Shown one piece after another: positions 8,103-16,400 of a stretch of 47,911 nucleotides of DNA; position 1 is the first letter of the stretch; each line of letters opens with the position of its first letter. This DNA comes from Lentisphaeria bacterium (GTDB taxonomy: Bacteria; Verrucomicrobiota; Lentisphaeria; Victivallales; UBA1829): NCBI GenBank assembly GCA_017646015.1, contig JAGCNI010000081.1:1-47911 (forward strand). The letters are read 5' to 3'. The position numbers and the translations under genes are program-made. The notes under the pieces were generated by a model. The model saw nothing but the letters and a program-made list of their open reading frames with translations, did no database searches and was not told the origin of the DNA.

Positions 8103-9443
8103 TCAGGCAAGACGTCCTGTCTTGATCAGCTGTGAATACCAATAATAACTGGTCTTCGGCAACCGTTCCGAGGTGTTGTAATTGACATAGATCAAGCCGA
8201 AACGGGGACGGAATCCAGAGCACCATTCCAGATTGTCCAGCAGACTCCAGTGCAGATATCCGGTAACCGGAATATCCTCTTTGATGGCACGGGAAAGAGA
8301 TGCCATGTAAAGACGCAGATATTTGATCCGGTAAGAATCTCTGATTTCAGTTTTGCAGAATTCAGGACGTTCATGAGCACATCCGATACCGTTTTCAGAA
8401 ATGATCATTTCTTTCGGATGCCACAGTTCATTGACCATACGGCAACCCCAATACATTGCATCCGGCTGGAAACCGACCGCAGGATCATCATTGTATTCAG
8501 CATACACTTTGTATTTGCGTTCTTCATCCGGATCCGGATACACAAATTTTCCGAAATAAATATTCAGTCCGAGGAAATCCATCGGCGCACTGATCAATTT
8601 GAAATCACCATCCTCGATTTCAGGCATATTTTCTTTTTCAGACTGCACATAGCTGTCAATATATTTTCCTTCCATGATCGCAGTCAGAAAATGGGCATTG
8701 ACTTCACGGAAAGCCTGTTTGGCTGCATCCACATATTCCGGCTGATCCAGTGCAGGCAGCATGAAGAAAGGATTTTCCGCGATCCCGACTTTGGCATGAG
8801 GCGCAGACTGACGCAATACCTGCATGGCTGTCCCGTGGGCAACAAGCATATTGTGACGAACCTGATTTCTGCGTTTCGCCGGAAGTTTCAACCCCGGAGC
8901 GATCACACCGTTGGCATAGCCCTGATCGGTACAGCCGAGAAACTCATTGGTCGTGAAATAATTTTTCACTCTGGTTCCCAGTTCTTTCGCCACGATATCC
9001 GCATATTCACCAAAATATTTGACTGTTTCACGGGATTCCCATCCGCCATATTGTTCCTGCAATGCCAGCGGCAAATCCCAGTGATACAACGTCACATACG
9101 GCTCGATCCCGTTTTCCAGAAGACCATCGCAAAGACGTTTGTAATAGTCCAGTCCTTTCTGATTGATTGCTCCTTTTCCTTCCGGAATAATGCGGCTCCA
9201 TGCAAGAGAGAAACGATAGGCGTTCATCCCCGCTTCTTTCATCAGACGGATGTCTTCTTTCCAGCAATGATACTGATTACTGGTAATATCGCCGTTTACA
9301 TTATCGGCAATCGCCCCCGCACGCTTTTCAAAAGCAGTCCAGATAGAAGGCCCTTTTCCATCTTCAACTCCACCTTCGACCTGATAAGATGCTGTGGCGG
9401 AACCCCAGATAAAATTCTCCGGAAAATCTCTTTCGTACTTCAT
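8103..9443 (-). CDS. Glycoside hydrolase family 1 beta-glucosidase
   Basis: This 446-aa cytoplasmic enzyme has the GH1 opening FPENFIWGSATASYQVEG, YRFSLAWSRIIPEG and TLYHWDLPLALQ. The acid/base glutamate lies in TTNEF (Glu167) and the nucleophile in ISENG (Glu350). The first motif is normally T-x-N-E-P, so Phe in place of Pro is unusual, but both catalytic glutamates are present. The tail (SLLDNLEWCSGFRPRFGLIYV) carries the conserved sugar-binding DN.EW. There is no signal peptide, so the substrate is probably an imported beta-glucoside or disaccharide. It is a single-gene unit with its own strong promoter inside an inverted repeat, which predicts tight repression or induction. Confidence 0.93.
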   Translation of the reverse strand: MKYERDFPENFIWGSATASYQVEGGVEDGKGPSIWTAFEKRAGAIADNVNGDITSNQYHCWKEDIRLMKEAGMNAYRFSLAWSRIIPEGKGAINQKGLDYYKRLCDGLLENGIEPYVTLYHWDLPLALQEQYGGWESRETVKYFGEYADIVAKELGTRVKNYFTTNEFLGCTDQGYANGVIAPGLKLPAKRRNQVRHNMLVAHGTAMQVLRQSAPHAKVGIAENPFFMLPALDQPEYVDAAKQAFREVNAHFLTAIMEGKYIDSYVQSEKENMPEIEDGDFKLISAPMDFLGLNIYFGKFVYPDPDEERKYKVYAEYNDDPAVGFQPDAMYWGCRMVNELWHPKEMIISENGIGCAHERPEFCKTEIRDSYRIKYLRLYMASLSRAIKEDIPVTGYLHWSLLDNLEWCSGFRPRFGLIYVNYNTSERLPKTSYYWYSQLIKTGRLA

Positions 9444-9480
9444 AATTCTTTACTCTTTCGTGTTTTGATATAAAATCTCA

Positions 9481-9530
9481 GGATTGATTCGACATTATAG
9501 CATAAGATCATACCAATGTCAAATCAATCC
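9481..9530. repeat. 16-bp inverted repeat, probable operator over GH1 promoter
   Basis: The left arm GGATTGATTCGACATT (9481-9496) and right arm AATGTCAAATCAATCC (9515-9530) are complementary at 15 of 16 positions, separated by 18 bp. The right arm contains the -35 element and the left arm reaches into the -10 element of the minus-strand promoter. A protein bound to both arms would cover the promoter. Confidence 0.7.
9494..9522 (-). promoter_or_regulatory. Consensus sigma70 promoter for GH1 gene
   Basis: On the minus strand, TTGACA (9522-9517), 17 bp, then TATAAT (9499-9494) match the consensus exactly. The start codon is about 50 bp downstream. Such a strong promoter is normally held down by a repressor, which fits the overlapping inverted repeat. 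Confidence 0.8.
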
Positions 9531-9747
9531 AGATAAACTTTTAAGATAACACCTGTTAGTTTGAATGTATTATACAACATAAATTTCAAAATATCAATAG
9601 CTAAATCACTAAAAAAAAACTTTTTTCCTATAACTGTGCACAAATTTTTTCCGTACTGCCAATTTCGGAAAAAGATGAAAAACAAAATTTTATAAATATT
9701 GTATATATTCCAAATATGAGAATATAATAATTTTTCAAATTCCGGAT

Positions 9748-11844
9748 TCAGTTTCCCGTAAGTGTTCCTTCAATACGACGGATCTGATCCCGAAGCTGTG
9801 CAGCACGTTCAAATTCCAGACTTTCCGCAGCCGCCAACATCTCTTTTTCAAGTTCTTCAAGCAGTTCATTCATATTCAATCCCTCCCAGGCAGGCTCGGC
9901 ACAACGCGTCAACTTCCCTTTTTTGGACTGTTTGGAATTGGAGGAGATCGTAAAAGCTGCACGGTCTTCCCGCAGGATCGCAACCGTGGAACGGTGCAAT
10001 TCATCGGTGTTGTACGGCACATCTTTCCCTTTTTCCGCTTTCGGGGACAACCCCAGCACATCGGTGATCGTTTCACGCGCAGCCTTGTAAATCGTCTTCG
10101 GAACGATCCCGTTCGCCTCATTATAAGCCTGCTGTTTCGCACGGCGGGATTCTGTCGTTTCAAGCAATGATTTCATGCTGTCGGTAATCGTATCGGCATA
10201 CAGGATCACACGTCCCTCCGCATTTCGTGCAGCACGTCCCGCAACCTGGATCAGAGAACGGGATGAACGCAGAAATCCCTCTTTATCCGCATCCAGGATC
10301 GCAACCAGTTTCAATTCCGGCATGTCGATCCCCTCTCGCAGAAGATTGATCCCCACAATACAGTCAAAATCACCTTTGCGTAATTCATTCAGCAGACGGA
10401 CACGTTCAATCACATCAATTTCTGAATGAAGATATTTCACCCGCAAACCAAGTTCACTCAGATAATCCGCCAGCCGCTCCGCACTCTTTTTGGTCAACGT
10501 TGCCACAAGAGAACGTCCGCCGCTCTCTGTACAACGTCGAATCTCTTCCATCACATCATCCACCTGTCCCTCCAACGGACGGACTTCCACCGGAGGATCC
10601 AGCAGACCGGTCGGGCGGACAACCTGTTCCACAACCGCATCACCGCTGAGTTCCAGTTCATACGCCGCAGGTGTCGCAGAAACAAAAATCACATCGCCGA
10701 GCAGAGACGTGAATTCTTCAAATTTCAAAGGTCGGTTATCCAATGCAGAGGGCAGACGGAATCCATGATCGACAAGAGTCTGTTTCCGGCTGCGGTCAGC
10801 TTTATACATCGCCATGATCTGCGGGATCGTAGCGTGGGATTCATCTATGATCGTTATGTAATCTTTCGGAAAAAAGTCAAGTAAACAGAACGGTCGGGAA
10901 CCGGGCAGACGCCCTCCGAGATGACGGGAATAATTCTCGATCCCGGAACAATAGCCGATCTCACGCATCATCTCCACATCATAATTCACACGCTGATAAA
11001 GACGCTGCGCCTCCACCAGTTTTCCCTGAGACTCAAATAATGCGACCTGACTCCGCATCTCTTCCAGGATCCCTCCCATCGCCGCATCGATCCGTTCCTG
11101 CGGCAGCACAAAGTGACGGGCAGGAAACACCATCACAGACTCAGGACGGCTCCGGACTTTCCCGCTGACAGGATCCATACGCGTCAGGGCTTCAATGGAA
11201 TCCCCCCAGAACTCCACACGCAAAACCTCCTCTTTCTGCGCCAGAAATATATCCACACTGTCACCACGGACACGGAACTGTCCACGCTCCGGAGATACAT
11301 CATTGCGGTCATATTGCACATCAATCAGTTTACGCAGAAGATCATTCCGCTCCATCTCCTCCCCGACCGACAATGGAATACACATACATTCATAGTCTTC
11401 ACGGGCAGTCAAGCCGTAGATGCAGGACACACTGGCAACCGCCAGAACATCCCGCCGTTCCAGCAGAGAAGCTGTGGCAGAAAGACGCAGCCGTTCAATA
11501 TTTTCATTGATGCTTGCATCTTTGGCAATATACGTATCGGTTTGTGGAATATAGGATTCCGGCAGATAATAATCGTAGTAACTGATAAAATATTCCACCG
11601 CATTGTCCGGCAGAAAAGATTTACATTCGCTGTAAAGCTGAGCAGCAAGTGTTTTATTATGAGAAAGCAACAGAGCCGGACGGTTCACCTGAGCCAACAC
11701 GTTGGCAAGCGTAAAAGTCTTTCCGGAACCGGTCACACCAAGCAATGTTTGGAATTTCCTGCCTTCCTTGAGACCCCGGACCAGTGCTGCGATCGCCTGC
11801 GGCTGATCCCCTGCCGGAGAATATTCTGCCTGTAAAGAAAACAT
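9748..11844 (-). CDS. uvrB: Excinuclease ABC subunit B
   Basis: This 698-aa protein is UvrB, the damage-verifying helicase-like subunit of nucleotide excision repair. It acts with UvrA and UvrC. Visible features are the N-terminal YSPAGDQPQAIAALVRGL, Walker A GVTGSGKT near residue 40, and the tyrosine-rich beta-hairpin (YYDYYLPESYIPQTDTYIAK). Further on are IIDESHAT, the helicase motifs NLLREGIDMPE and QVAGRAARN, and a C-terminal UVR motif (ELEKEMLAAAESLEFERAAQ) that contacts UvrC. It is the last gene of the long housekeeping operon, 25 bp after tsaE, with GGAG before the ATG. The length is normal and all core motifs are present. Confidence 0.97.
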   Translation of the reverse strand: MFSLQAEYSPAGDQPQAIAALVRGLKEGRKFQTLLGVTGSGKTFTLANVLAQVNRPALLLSHNKTLAAQLYSECKSFLPDNAVEYFISYYDYYLPESYIPQTDTYIAKDASINENIERLRLSATASLLERRDVLAVASVSCIYGLTAREDYECMCIPLSVGEEMERNDLLRKLIDVQYDRNDVSPERGQFRVRGDSVDIFLAQKEEVLRVEFWGDSIEALTRMDPVSGKVRSRPESVMVFPARHFVLPQERIDAAMGGILEEMRSQVALFESQGKLVEAQRLYQRVNYDVEMMREIGYCSGIENYSRHLGGRLPGSRPFCLLDFFPKDYITIIDESHATIPQIMAMYKADRSRKQTLVDHGFRLPSALDNRPLKFEEFTSLLGDVIFVSATPAAYELELSGDAVVEQVVRPTGLLDPPVEVRPLEGQVDDVMEEIRRCTESGGRSLVATLTKKSAERLADYLSELGLRVKYLHSEIDVIERVRLLNELRKGDFDCIVGINLLREGIDMPELKLVAILDADKEGFLRSSRSLIQVAGRAARNAEGRVILYADTITDSMKSLLETTESRRAKQQAYNEANGIVPKTIYKAARETITDVLGLSPKAEKGKDVPYNTDELHRSTVAILREDRAAFTISSNSKQSKKGKLTRCAEPAWEGLNMNELLEELEKEMLAAAESLEFERAAQLRDQIRRIEGTLTGN

Positions 11845-11869
11845 GATCCCGTTCTCCAGTAAACTTCAT

Positions 11870-12319
11870 TCAGATCGACGCAATATCTTCCGCCTCATCA
11901 CTCACGGTGATCCGTCGTGTCTCTTCCTGTTCCGTCCGGTCGATCGTGATCCGGATCGTTCCCGGAGGAAACAGCCCACGGATACGTTCAGGCCATTCGA
12001 TCAGAGAAATTCCGTCTTCTGCAAATAAAAATTCATCGATCCCGAAAGCCAATGCCGAATCCGGTGTATCGATCCGGTAAAGATCCAAATGAAAAAACAT
12101 GCCACGGGCAAACGGATATTCCTGTACGATCGTAAATGTCGGACTGGAAACGGCTTCTGTGATCCCGAGCCCACGGGCAAAACCGGATGCAAAAACAGTC
12201 TTCCCCGCACCCAGATTCCCATCCAGTGCAAACACAGTCCCCAATTTCGTCGATCCGGCGATCCTGCTGGCAAGTTCCCGGGTCTCATCCGGTGATTTTG
12301 TAAAATATACCTGTTTCAT
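11870..12319 (-). CDS. tsaE: tRNA threonylcarbamoyladenosine biosynthesis ATPase TsaE
   Basis: This 149-aa P-loop protein matches TsaE (YjeE), the small ATPase that works with TsaB, TsaC/C2 and TsaD to make t6A37 on ANN-decoding tRNAs. It has Walker A GNLGAGKT (34-41), SSPTF (58-62), HLDLYR (77-82) and LIEWPERI (106-113), the standard family signature. Its ATG overlaps the thiL stop (ATGA, 12316-12319), so translation is probably coupled. No TsaB or TsaD gene is visible nearby. Confidence 0.95.
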   Translation of the reverse strand: MKQVYFTKSPDETRELASRIAGSTKLGTVFALDGNLGAGKTVFASGFARGLGITEAVSSPTFTIVQEYPFARGMFFHLDLYRIDTPDSALAFGIDEFLFAEDGISLIEWPERIRGLFPPGTIRITIDRTEQEETRRITVSDEAEDIASI

Positions 12320-13206
12320 TTAAAATGATCATATCCTGTATTGAATTTTGAAAGATCCACTTGTTCAAGACCCGTCACATGACCGGGTGTTCCTTTCTGA
12401 AATTGTCCGATCCGGCTCAAGCCGGTTTCCGGAAAATTCCAACTCCGTTCCAATTCATCCGCTTTCTCCGGAGAAACTGCAAACAGCAGTTCATAATCTT
12501 CTCCATCCGTCAGACCATGTGCAACTGACACACCCCTGCGGAGCGGAATTTTATCCGGGTCCAAATGCAGAGCCAGTCCCGACGAAGCTGCAAAACGGCA
12601 TGCATCTTTCAGCAGTCCATCACTCACATCCTGCATCGCATTGGTAAAACGTCCCGCAAGAAAACGTCCTTCCGCAAGCCGGGGATGAAAAGTCAGATGA
12701 TGACCGGAATAAAAAGAATTGCCGAAACAACCCGTCGCATACAGCCAATCCCCTTCACAGGCATTGGAACGCAAACATAACTTATCTCGCTCAACTGTCC
12801 CGAGAATAGAAAGAGATAATACTTCCCCCTGCGTGAAAAGTTTTGCAATATCTCCTCCAATCACAGACATCCCGTATTTCTCACACTCCTCCGCGATCGC
12901 TTTATGGAATTGCAGCAGCCAGGACTCCTCCAAAGGATTCACCGCCAGAGAAAGAAGTGCATGAGTCGGAACTCCGCCCATCGCTGCAATATCACTCACA
13001 TTCCGCCGTAACAATTTACCTCCGGATAATGCCGGCGGACAATCCGGCAGATAATGCACACCGGAAATCACCTGATCCACTGCCGCCAACAACAGCACAG
13101 GAAGTCCCAGATCCAATACGGCACAGTCATCTCCCGGTCCGGTCAGAACATCCTGTCGCTGAGAAAATAACGCCGCAAGCGCAGCAGTAAAATTTTCCTC
13201 ATTCAT
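12316..13206 (-). CDS. thiL: Thiamine-monophosphate kinase
   Basis: ThiL phosphorylates thiamine monophosphate to the active diphosphate in the cytoplasm. The 296-aa protein shows the AIRS/PurM-like signature: GPGDDCAVLD for ATP and metal binding, DQVISGVHY, RRNVSDIAAMGG, IGGDIA and QDVSDGLLKDA. I choose the ATG at 13206 (MNEENFTAAL). A TTG at 13224 overlapping the HIT-gene stop (TTGA) is a real alternative that adds six residues and would couple the two genes. Neither has an ideally spaced ribosome site. No other thiamine gene is present, so this is a housekeeping copy. Confidence 0.92.
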   Translation of the reverse strand: MNEENFTAALAALFSQRQDVLTGPGDDCAVLDLGLPVLLLAAVDQVISGVHYLPDCPPALSGGKLLRRNVSDIAAMGGVPTHALLSLAVNPLEESWLLQFHKAIAEECEKYGMSVIGGDIAKLFTQGEVLSLSILGTVERDKLCLRSNACEGDWLYATGCFGNSFYSGHHLTFHPRLAEGRFLAGRFTNAMQDVSDGLLKDACRFAASSGLALHLDPDKIPLRRGVSVAHGLTDGEDYELLFAVSPEKADELERSWNFPETGLSRIGQFQKGTPGHVTGLEQVDLSKFNTGYDHFK

Positions 13207-13220
13207 CGTAAAAAATTCTG

Positions 13221-13652
13221 TCAATCCTGCGGTTCAAGTTTCAAGGCATTCCGCAGTTTTTCCGCCAGTTCACCGGCAACTTCAGGAGTATCATATTTCA
13301 ACTGACGCCAATTCCAGTGGAAAGTATCATCCGCATTCCGCGGAACTACATGCAGATGAGCATGCATCACAACCTGTCCGGCACAAGTACCATCGGCAAG
13401 ATGCAGATTGAATGCGTCCGCATCCAGTGCACGTTTCTGAGCAACTCCGATCCGGGCTCCCACACGGAACATGCGTCCGGCTGTCGCTTCCGGAATCGTG
13501 GCTGTACTGGTATGATGTTCTTTCGGAATCACCAGCGTATGCCCGAAATTGATCGGACCGATATCCATGAACGCATACACCAGGTCATCTTCATAAATCT
13601 TCCAGGACGGGATCTCTCCCGCAATGATTTTACAGAAAATACAATCTTTCAT
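13221..13652 (-). CDS. HIT family nucleotide hydrolase/transferase
   Basis: This 143-aa histidine-triad protein has an N-terminal CIFCKIIAGEIPSWKIYED and the triad HAHLHVV near residue 103. That is the HinT/Fhit-like catalytic motif for hydrolysing nucleoside phosphoramidates or dinucleotides. The insert FHWNWRQLKYD after the triad is like the longer bacterial HIT proteins. The ATG at 13652 is spaced 8 bp from AAGGAG (13661-13666). The upstream GTG at 13658 is too close. The exact substrate is unknown. Confidence 0.93.
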   Translation of the reverse strand: MKDCIFCKIIAGEIPSWKIYEDDLVYAFMDIGPINFGHTLVIPKEHHTSTATIPEATAGRMFRVGARIGVAQKRALDADAFNLHLADGTCAGQVVMHAHLHVVPRNADDTFHWNWRQLKYDTPEVAGELAEKLRNALKLEPQD

Positions 13653-13687
13653 ATTCACATCTCCTTAGATTATTATAAAACAAAGTT

Positions 13688-14374
13688 TCAATCACGATTC
13701 ATCATACTCGCACGGAGCAGATAGTACAGCAGTGTCAACAGAGAACTCAACGCCGCCGCAACATACGTCAGAAAAGCGGCATTCAATACACGTCCCGCTC
13801 CGTCACGCTCATATTCACTCACGATCCCCGCTGTCACCATCATTTTCTTGGCTCTCGCACTGGCATCCCATTCCACCGGCAGAGTCACGATCGCAAAAAC
13901 AACTGCCGCACTGAAAAGAACAGCCCCGAACATGACCATCCCCGAAGACTGAAAAAGAAATCCCAACAGAATCACTCCGTATGACAGAAAGGAAGAAATA
14001 TTGGTCACAGGAACCAACGCACTCCGCAAATTCAACGGTCCATATCCGGAAGCATGCTGCAGCGCATGTCCCGCTTCATGACATGCCACCCCGATCGCGG
14101 CAAGAGAATCCTCCCCGTACACTTTCGAAGATAAACGCAATGTCCGGCTCGTCGGATCATAATGATCGGAAAGAAAACCATCCACACGCTCGATCGTCAC
14201 ATCGGTGATCCCCGCACGACGCAACATCATGGCTGCCGCTTCCGCTCCCGTAATCCCGGAATTACTCCGTTTGTCAGAATATTCCGAAAAAGTCGTATGC
14301 GTGTACATCGACGCAAGCCCCGCCAGAATCAATCCGGGAATCGCAAATAATAAATACAACGGATCAAAAAACAT
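13688..14374 (-). CDS. Membrane zinc metallopeptidase, YugP family
   Basis: The 228-aa protein starts at the ATG at 14374, which follows AGGAGGGT (14381-14388). The longer frame to 14467 has no ribosome site. It has an N-terminal membrane helix (LYLLFAIPGLILAGLASMY), a zinc motif HEAGH in ACHEAGHALQHASGY, and three C-terminal hydrophobic helices (SYGVILLGFLF, FGAVLFSAAVVFAIVTLP, YVAAALSSLLTLLYYLL). This is the Zn_peptidase_2/YugP architecture. Substrates are not established. A role in membrane-protein quality control is commonly supposed. It lies 35 bp from the HIT gene in the same operon. Confidence 0.92.
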   Translation of the reverse strand: MFFDPLYLLFAIPGLILAGLASMYTHTTFSEYSDKRSNSGITGAEAAAMMLRRAGITDVTIERVDGFLSDHYDPTSRTLRLSSKVYGEDSLAAIGVACHEAGHALQHASGYGPLNLRSALVPVTNISSFLSYGVILLGFLFQSSGMVMFGAVLFSAAVVFAIVTLPVEWDASARAKKMMVTAGIVSEYERDGAGRVLNAAFLTYVAAALSSLLTLLYYLLRASMMNRD

Positions 14375-14498
14375 AATTCTACCCTCCTGTGTAATTCCGG
14401 AAAACAAAATCAGATTGTCCCCGGGTTCAATTGAATAACAATGTAACGTTACTTTCTGACAAAACAAACGGAAAAATGTTTCTTTTTATGAAAATATT

Positions 14499-15134
14499 TC
14501 ACTTTTTTTCTGTCAGAGTCCGGATCATCACCCGTGCCAGTTCCAATTTCGCGGAACAACCGAGATCCAGCATTCTCCCATCCGAACAATACAACTTGAT
14601 CATGTTGGTATCCGATGCAAATCCACTGCCGGGGATCCCCACACGATTGGCGGCGATCCAATCAAAATTTTTCGCCTCCAGTTTCTTCAACGCATTGAAT
14701 TCAACATTATCCGTCTCCGCCGCAAATCCAACAAGCATCTGATCCGGACGTTTCACCTTTCCCAGAGACAACGCAATATCTTCCGTCCGTTCCAATTCAA
14801 GAAACATATCGCCAGCCGTTTTTTTCAACTTACTGGAAGCAATGATCTTGGGACGGTAATCCGCAACTGCCGCACAGAGGATCGTCAGATCCGCAGAAGC
14901 AAAAAGACGTTTCATCACATCCGCCATCTCAGCAGCCGTTGTAATACGGATAAAATCCGTAAGACCTGACGGTTCCTGCAATGTCACCGGACCGGAAACA
15001 AGAGTTACTTCATGACCGGCATCAACCGCCGCCTGCGCCAGCGCATACCCCATCTTGCCACTGGAATGATTGGAAATAAAACGGACCGGATCGATACTTT
15101 CACGGGTCGGCCCAGCATTGATCAGAATTTTCAT
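14499..15134 (-). CDS. coaB: Phosphopantothenate-cysteine ligase (standalone CoaB)
   Basis: CoaB joins cysteine to 4'-phosphopantothenate in coenzyme A synthesis. The 211-aa protein has the opening INAGPTRESIDPVRFISNHSSGKMG, the AAVADYRP motif, the SKLKK lysine region and a C-terminal AANRVGIPGSGFASDTN nucleotide loop. Most bacteria make a CoaBC fusion. Here only the ligase domain is present, so the decarboxylase CoaC must be encoded elsewhere. The ATG overlaps the NAD-kinase stop as ATGA (15131-15134). Confidence 0.93.
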   Translation of the reverse strand: MKILINAGPTRESIDPVRFISNHSSGKMGYALAQAAVDAGHEVTLVSGPVTLQEPSGLTDFIRITTAAEMADVMKRLFASADLTILCAAVADYRPKIIASSKLKKTAGDMFLELERTEDIALSLGKVKRPDQMLVGFAAETDNVEFNALKKLEAKNFDWIAANRVGIPGSGFASDTNMIKLYCSDGRMLDLGCSAKLELARVMIRTLTEKK

Positions 15135-15889
15135 AATGGCATATCCTCAAATCCGTTTGTACGCTGTTCCCGACGGATACGGCGACACTCCGGACACATA
15201 AATAAATCCAATCCAAGGATTTGTGCAACCTGATCCGATTTCCGGATCGTTATAATATCTCCCTCATGCAAAGGAAGCGTTTCTGATGAATTGTCAAAAA
15301 CCAGCTCCGAAGGTCCACGGAGAATACGGACTTTGATCACTGAATCCTCCCGCAGAACAAGATGATTCAACAATTCCGTACTGTTGCTGAATGCGATCCC
15401 GATCCCAACACGGAAACTGCCATGCGTAATGCTGCGGTAATAGGCTGTACTCCCATGCACGGTGGAAACCCCGACTCCATCTCCCACAACTTCACGGGCA
15501 TAAATCTCATCATCAATCTTTACCTGATAACGCAACGCACTGACATTGTTTGTATTATGAATAAAAACATCATTCACAGCCTGACGTCTCACATCGCCGG
15601 TGATCCCTTCCAGTTTCATCAATTCACTCCGCTTCAATCTCCCCTGAAGCAATGCATCAAGCTGTTCTTCCAACGGATGATGCAGACAATGCGGAGCCGT
15701 TTCCAGATCCCGGACAGGCATTTTCAATTTGCCCGGATAACGCAGTTCCGCACCAAGCATCGCACCATCTCCGCCATAACAGAGAATCACATCACAATCC
15801 GGTGCATCCGGAGAAACAAGCTCCGCACCTCTCTGAATCAACATCTCTTCCACAAGAGATGATCTTTTTCCATATAATGCAATCTTCAT
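15131..15889 (-). CDS. nadK: NAD kinase
   Basis: NadK makes NADP from NAD and ATP or polyphosphate. The 252-aa protein has GGDG (residues 39-42), VNDVFIHN and the diagnostic GDGVGVSTVHGSTAYYRS. The ATG at 15889 follows GGGAG (15896-15900) and shares one base with the SpoU-gene stop (TGATG). The C-terminus adds an extension with CPEC and a basic stretch (RRIRREQRTNGFEDMPL) that I do not recognise as part of the core fold. A single CxxC is not enough to claim zinc binding. Confidence 0.93.
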   Translation of the reverse strand: MKIALYGKRSSLVEEMLIQRGAELVSPDAPDCDVILCYGGDGAMLGAELRYPGKLKMPVRDLETAPHCLHHPLEEQLDALLQGRLKRSELMKLEGITGDVRRQAVNDVFIHNTNNVSALRYQVKIDDEIYAREVVGDGVGVSTVHGSTAYYRSITHGSFRVGIGIAFSNSTELLNHLVLREDSVIKVRILRGPSELVFDNSSETLPLHEGDIITIRKSDQVAQILGLDLFMCPECRRIRREQRTNGFEDMPL

Positions 15890-16380
15890 CAGCGGCTCCC
15901 GTATTGATATTTGCCGATCAGGGAATATAGCACAGCTGCGGCACAATTTCCAACATTTACCGATGTTTTTCCTCCGGACATCGGCAGAGATACGATCCCG
16001 TCACACTCCGCCAACACCTCAGCATCAACTCCAAGAGCTTCATTACCCAGAACTAACGCAAGCGGAAAACGGAATTCATGATCCCAGACATATTCCGATT
16101 CCGGTGTGATTTCCACCGCCACAACCGTATAACCCGCCTGTTTCAATTCACGGACAGCATCAACAGTACGGCTGAAAACACGGCTCTTCACCAGTTTATC
16201 CGCCCCCAATGCGGTCTTTTCCAAACGGGAATGAGGCGGAGCAGGAGTATATCCGCAACACAGAATCTCTTCCACACCTGCCGCATCTCCCAAACGGAAT
16301 ATATTGCCGGTATTGAACGCACTTCTCAGACGGTCCAACACCAGCGTTATGCGGAGTTTTTCACATTTCGTCTCTTTCAT
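15889..16380 (-). CDS. SpoU/TrmH-type RNA 2'-O-methyltransferase
   Basis: The 163-aa protein (ATG at 16380) is a minimal SPOUT methyltransferase lacking an N-terminal RNA-binding domain. Motif 1 is DRLRSAFNTGNIFRLGDAAG, motif 2 is LALVLGNEALGVD and motif 3 is VSLPMSGGKTSVNVGNCAAA, forming the trefoil-knot SAM site. Relatives methylate a ribose in tRNA or rRNA. Which base is not predictable here. A TTG at 16404 overlapping the helicase stop (TTGA) would add eight residues and is an alternative start. Confidence 0.9.
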   Translation of the reverse strand: MKETKCEKLRITLVLDRLRSAFNTGNIFRLGDAAGVEEILCCGYTPAPPHSRLEKTALGADKLVKSRVFSRTVDAVRELKQAGYTVVAVEITPESEYVWDHEFRFPLALVLGNEALGVDAEVLAECDGIVSLPMSGGKTSVNVGNCAAAVLYSLIGKYQYGSR

Positions 16381-16400
16381 TTTCCACCCTGCCCGATCTT

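Larger units (their letters stand above)
9444..9747. other. A/T-rich intergenic region upstream of GH1 and downstream of uvrB
   Basis: These 304 bp hold the GH1 promoter and inverted repeat (9481-9530), a short palindrome TGTATTATACA (9566-9576), and a small hairpin TTTTTCCG/CGGAAAAA (9646-9653, 9666-9673) that could help end uvrB transcription but has no clear U-tract. I see no gene here. Confidence 0.6.

Noticed and set aside
9566-9576. Palindrome TGTATTATACA as an operator
   Set aside because: It is short and A/T-rich in a very A/T-rich region, so it is expected by chance. It was kept only as a note in the intergenic entry.
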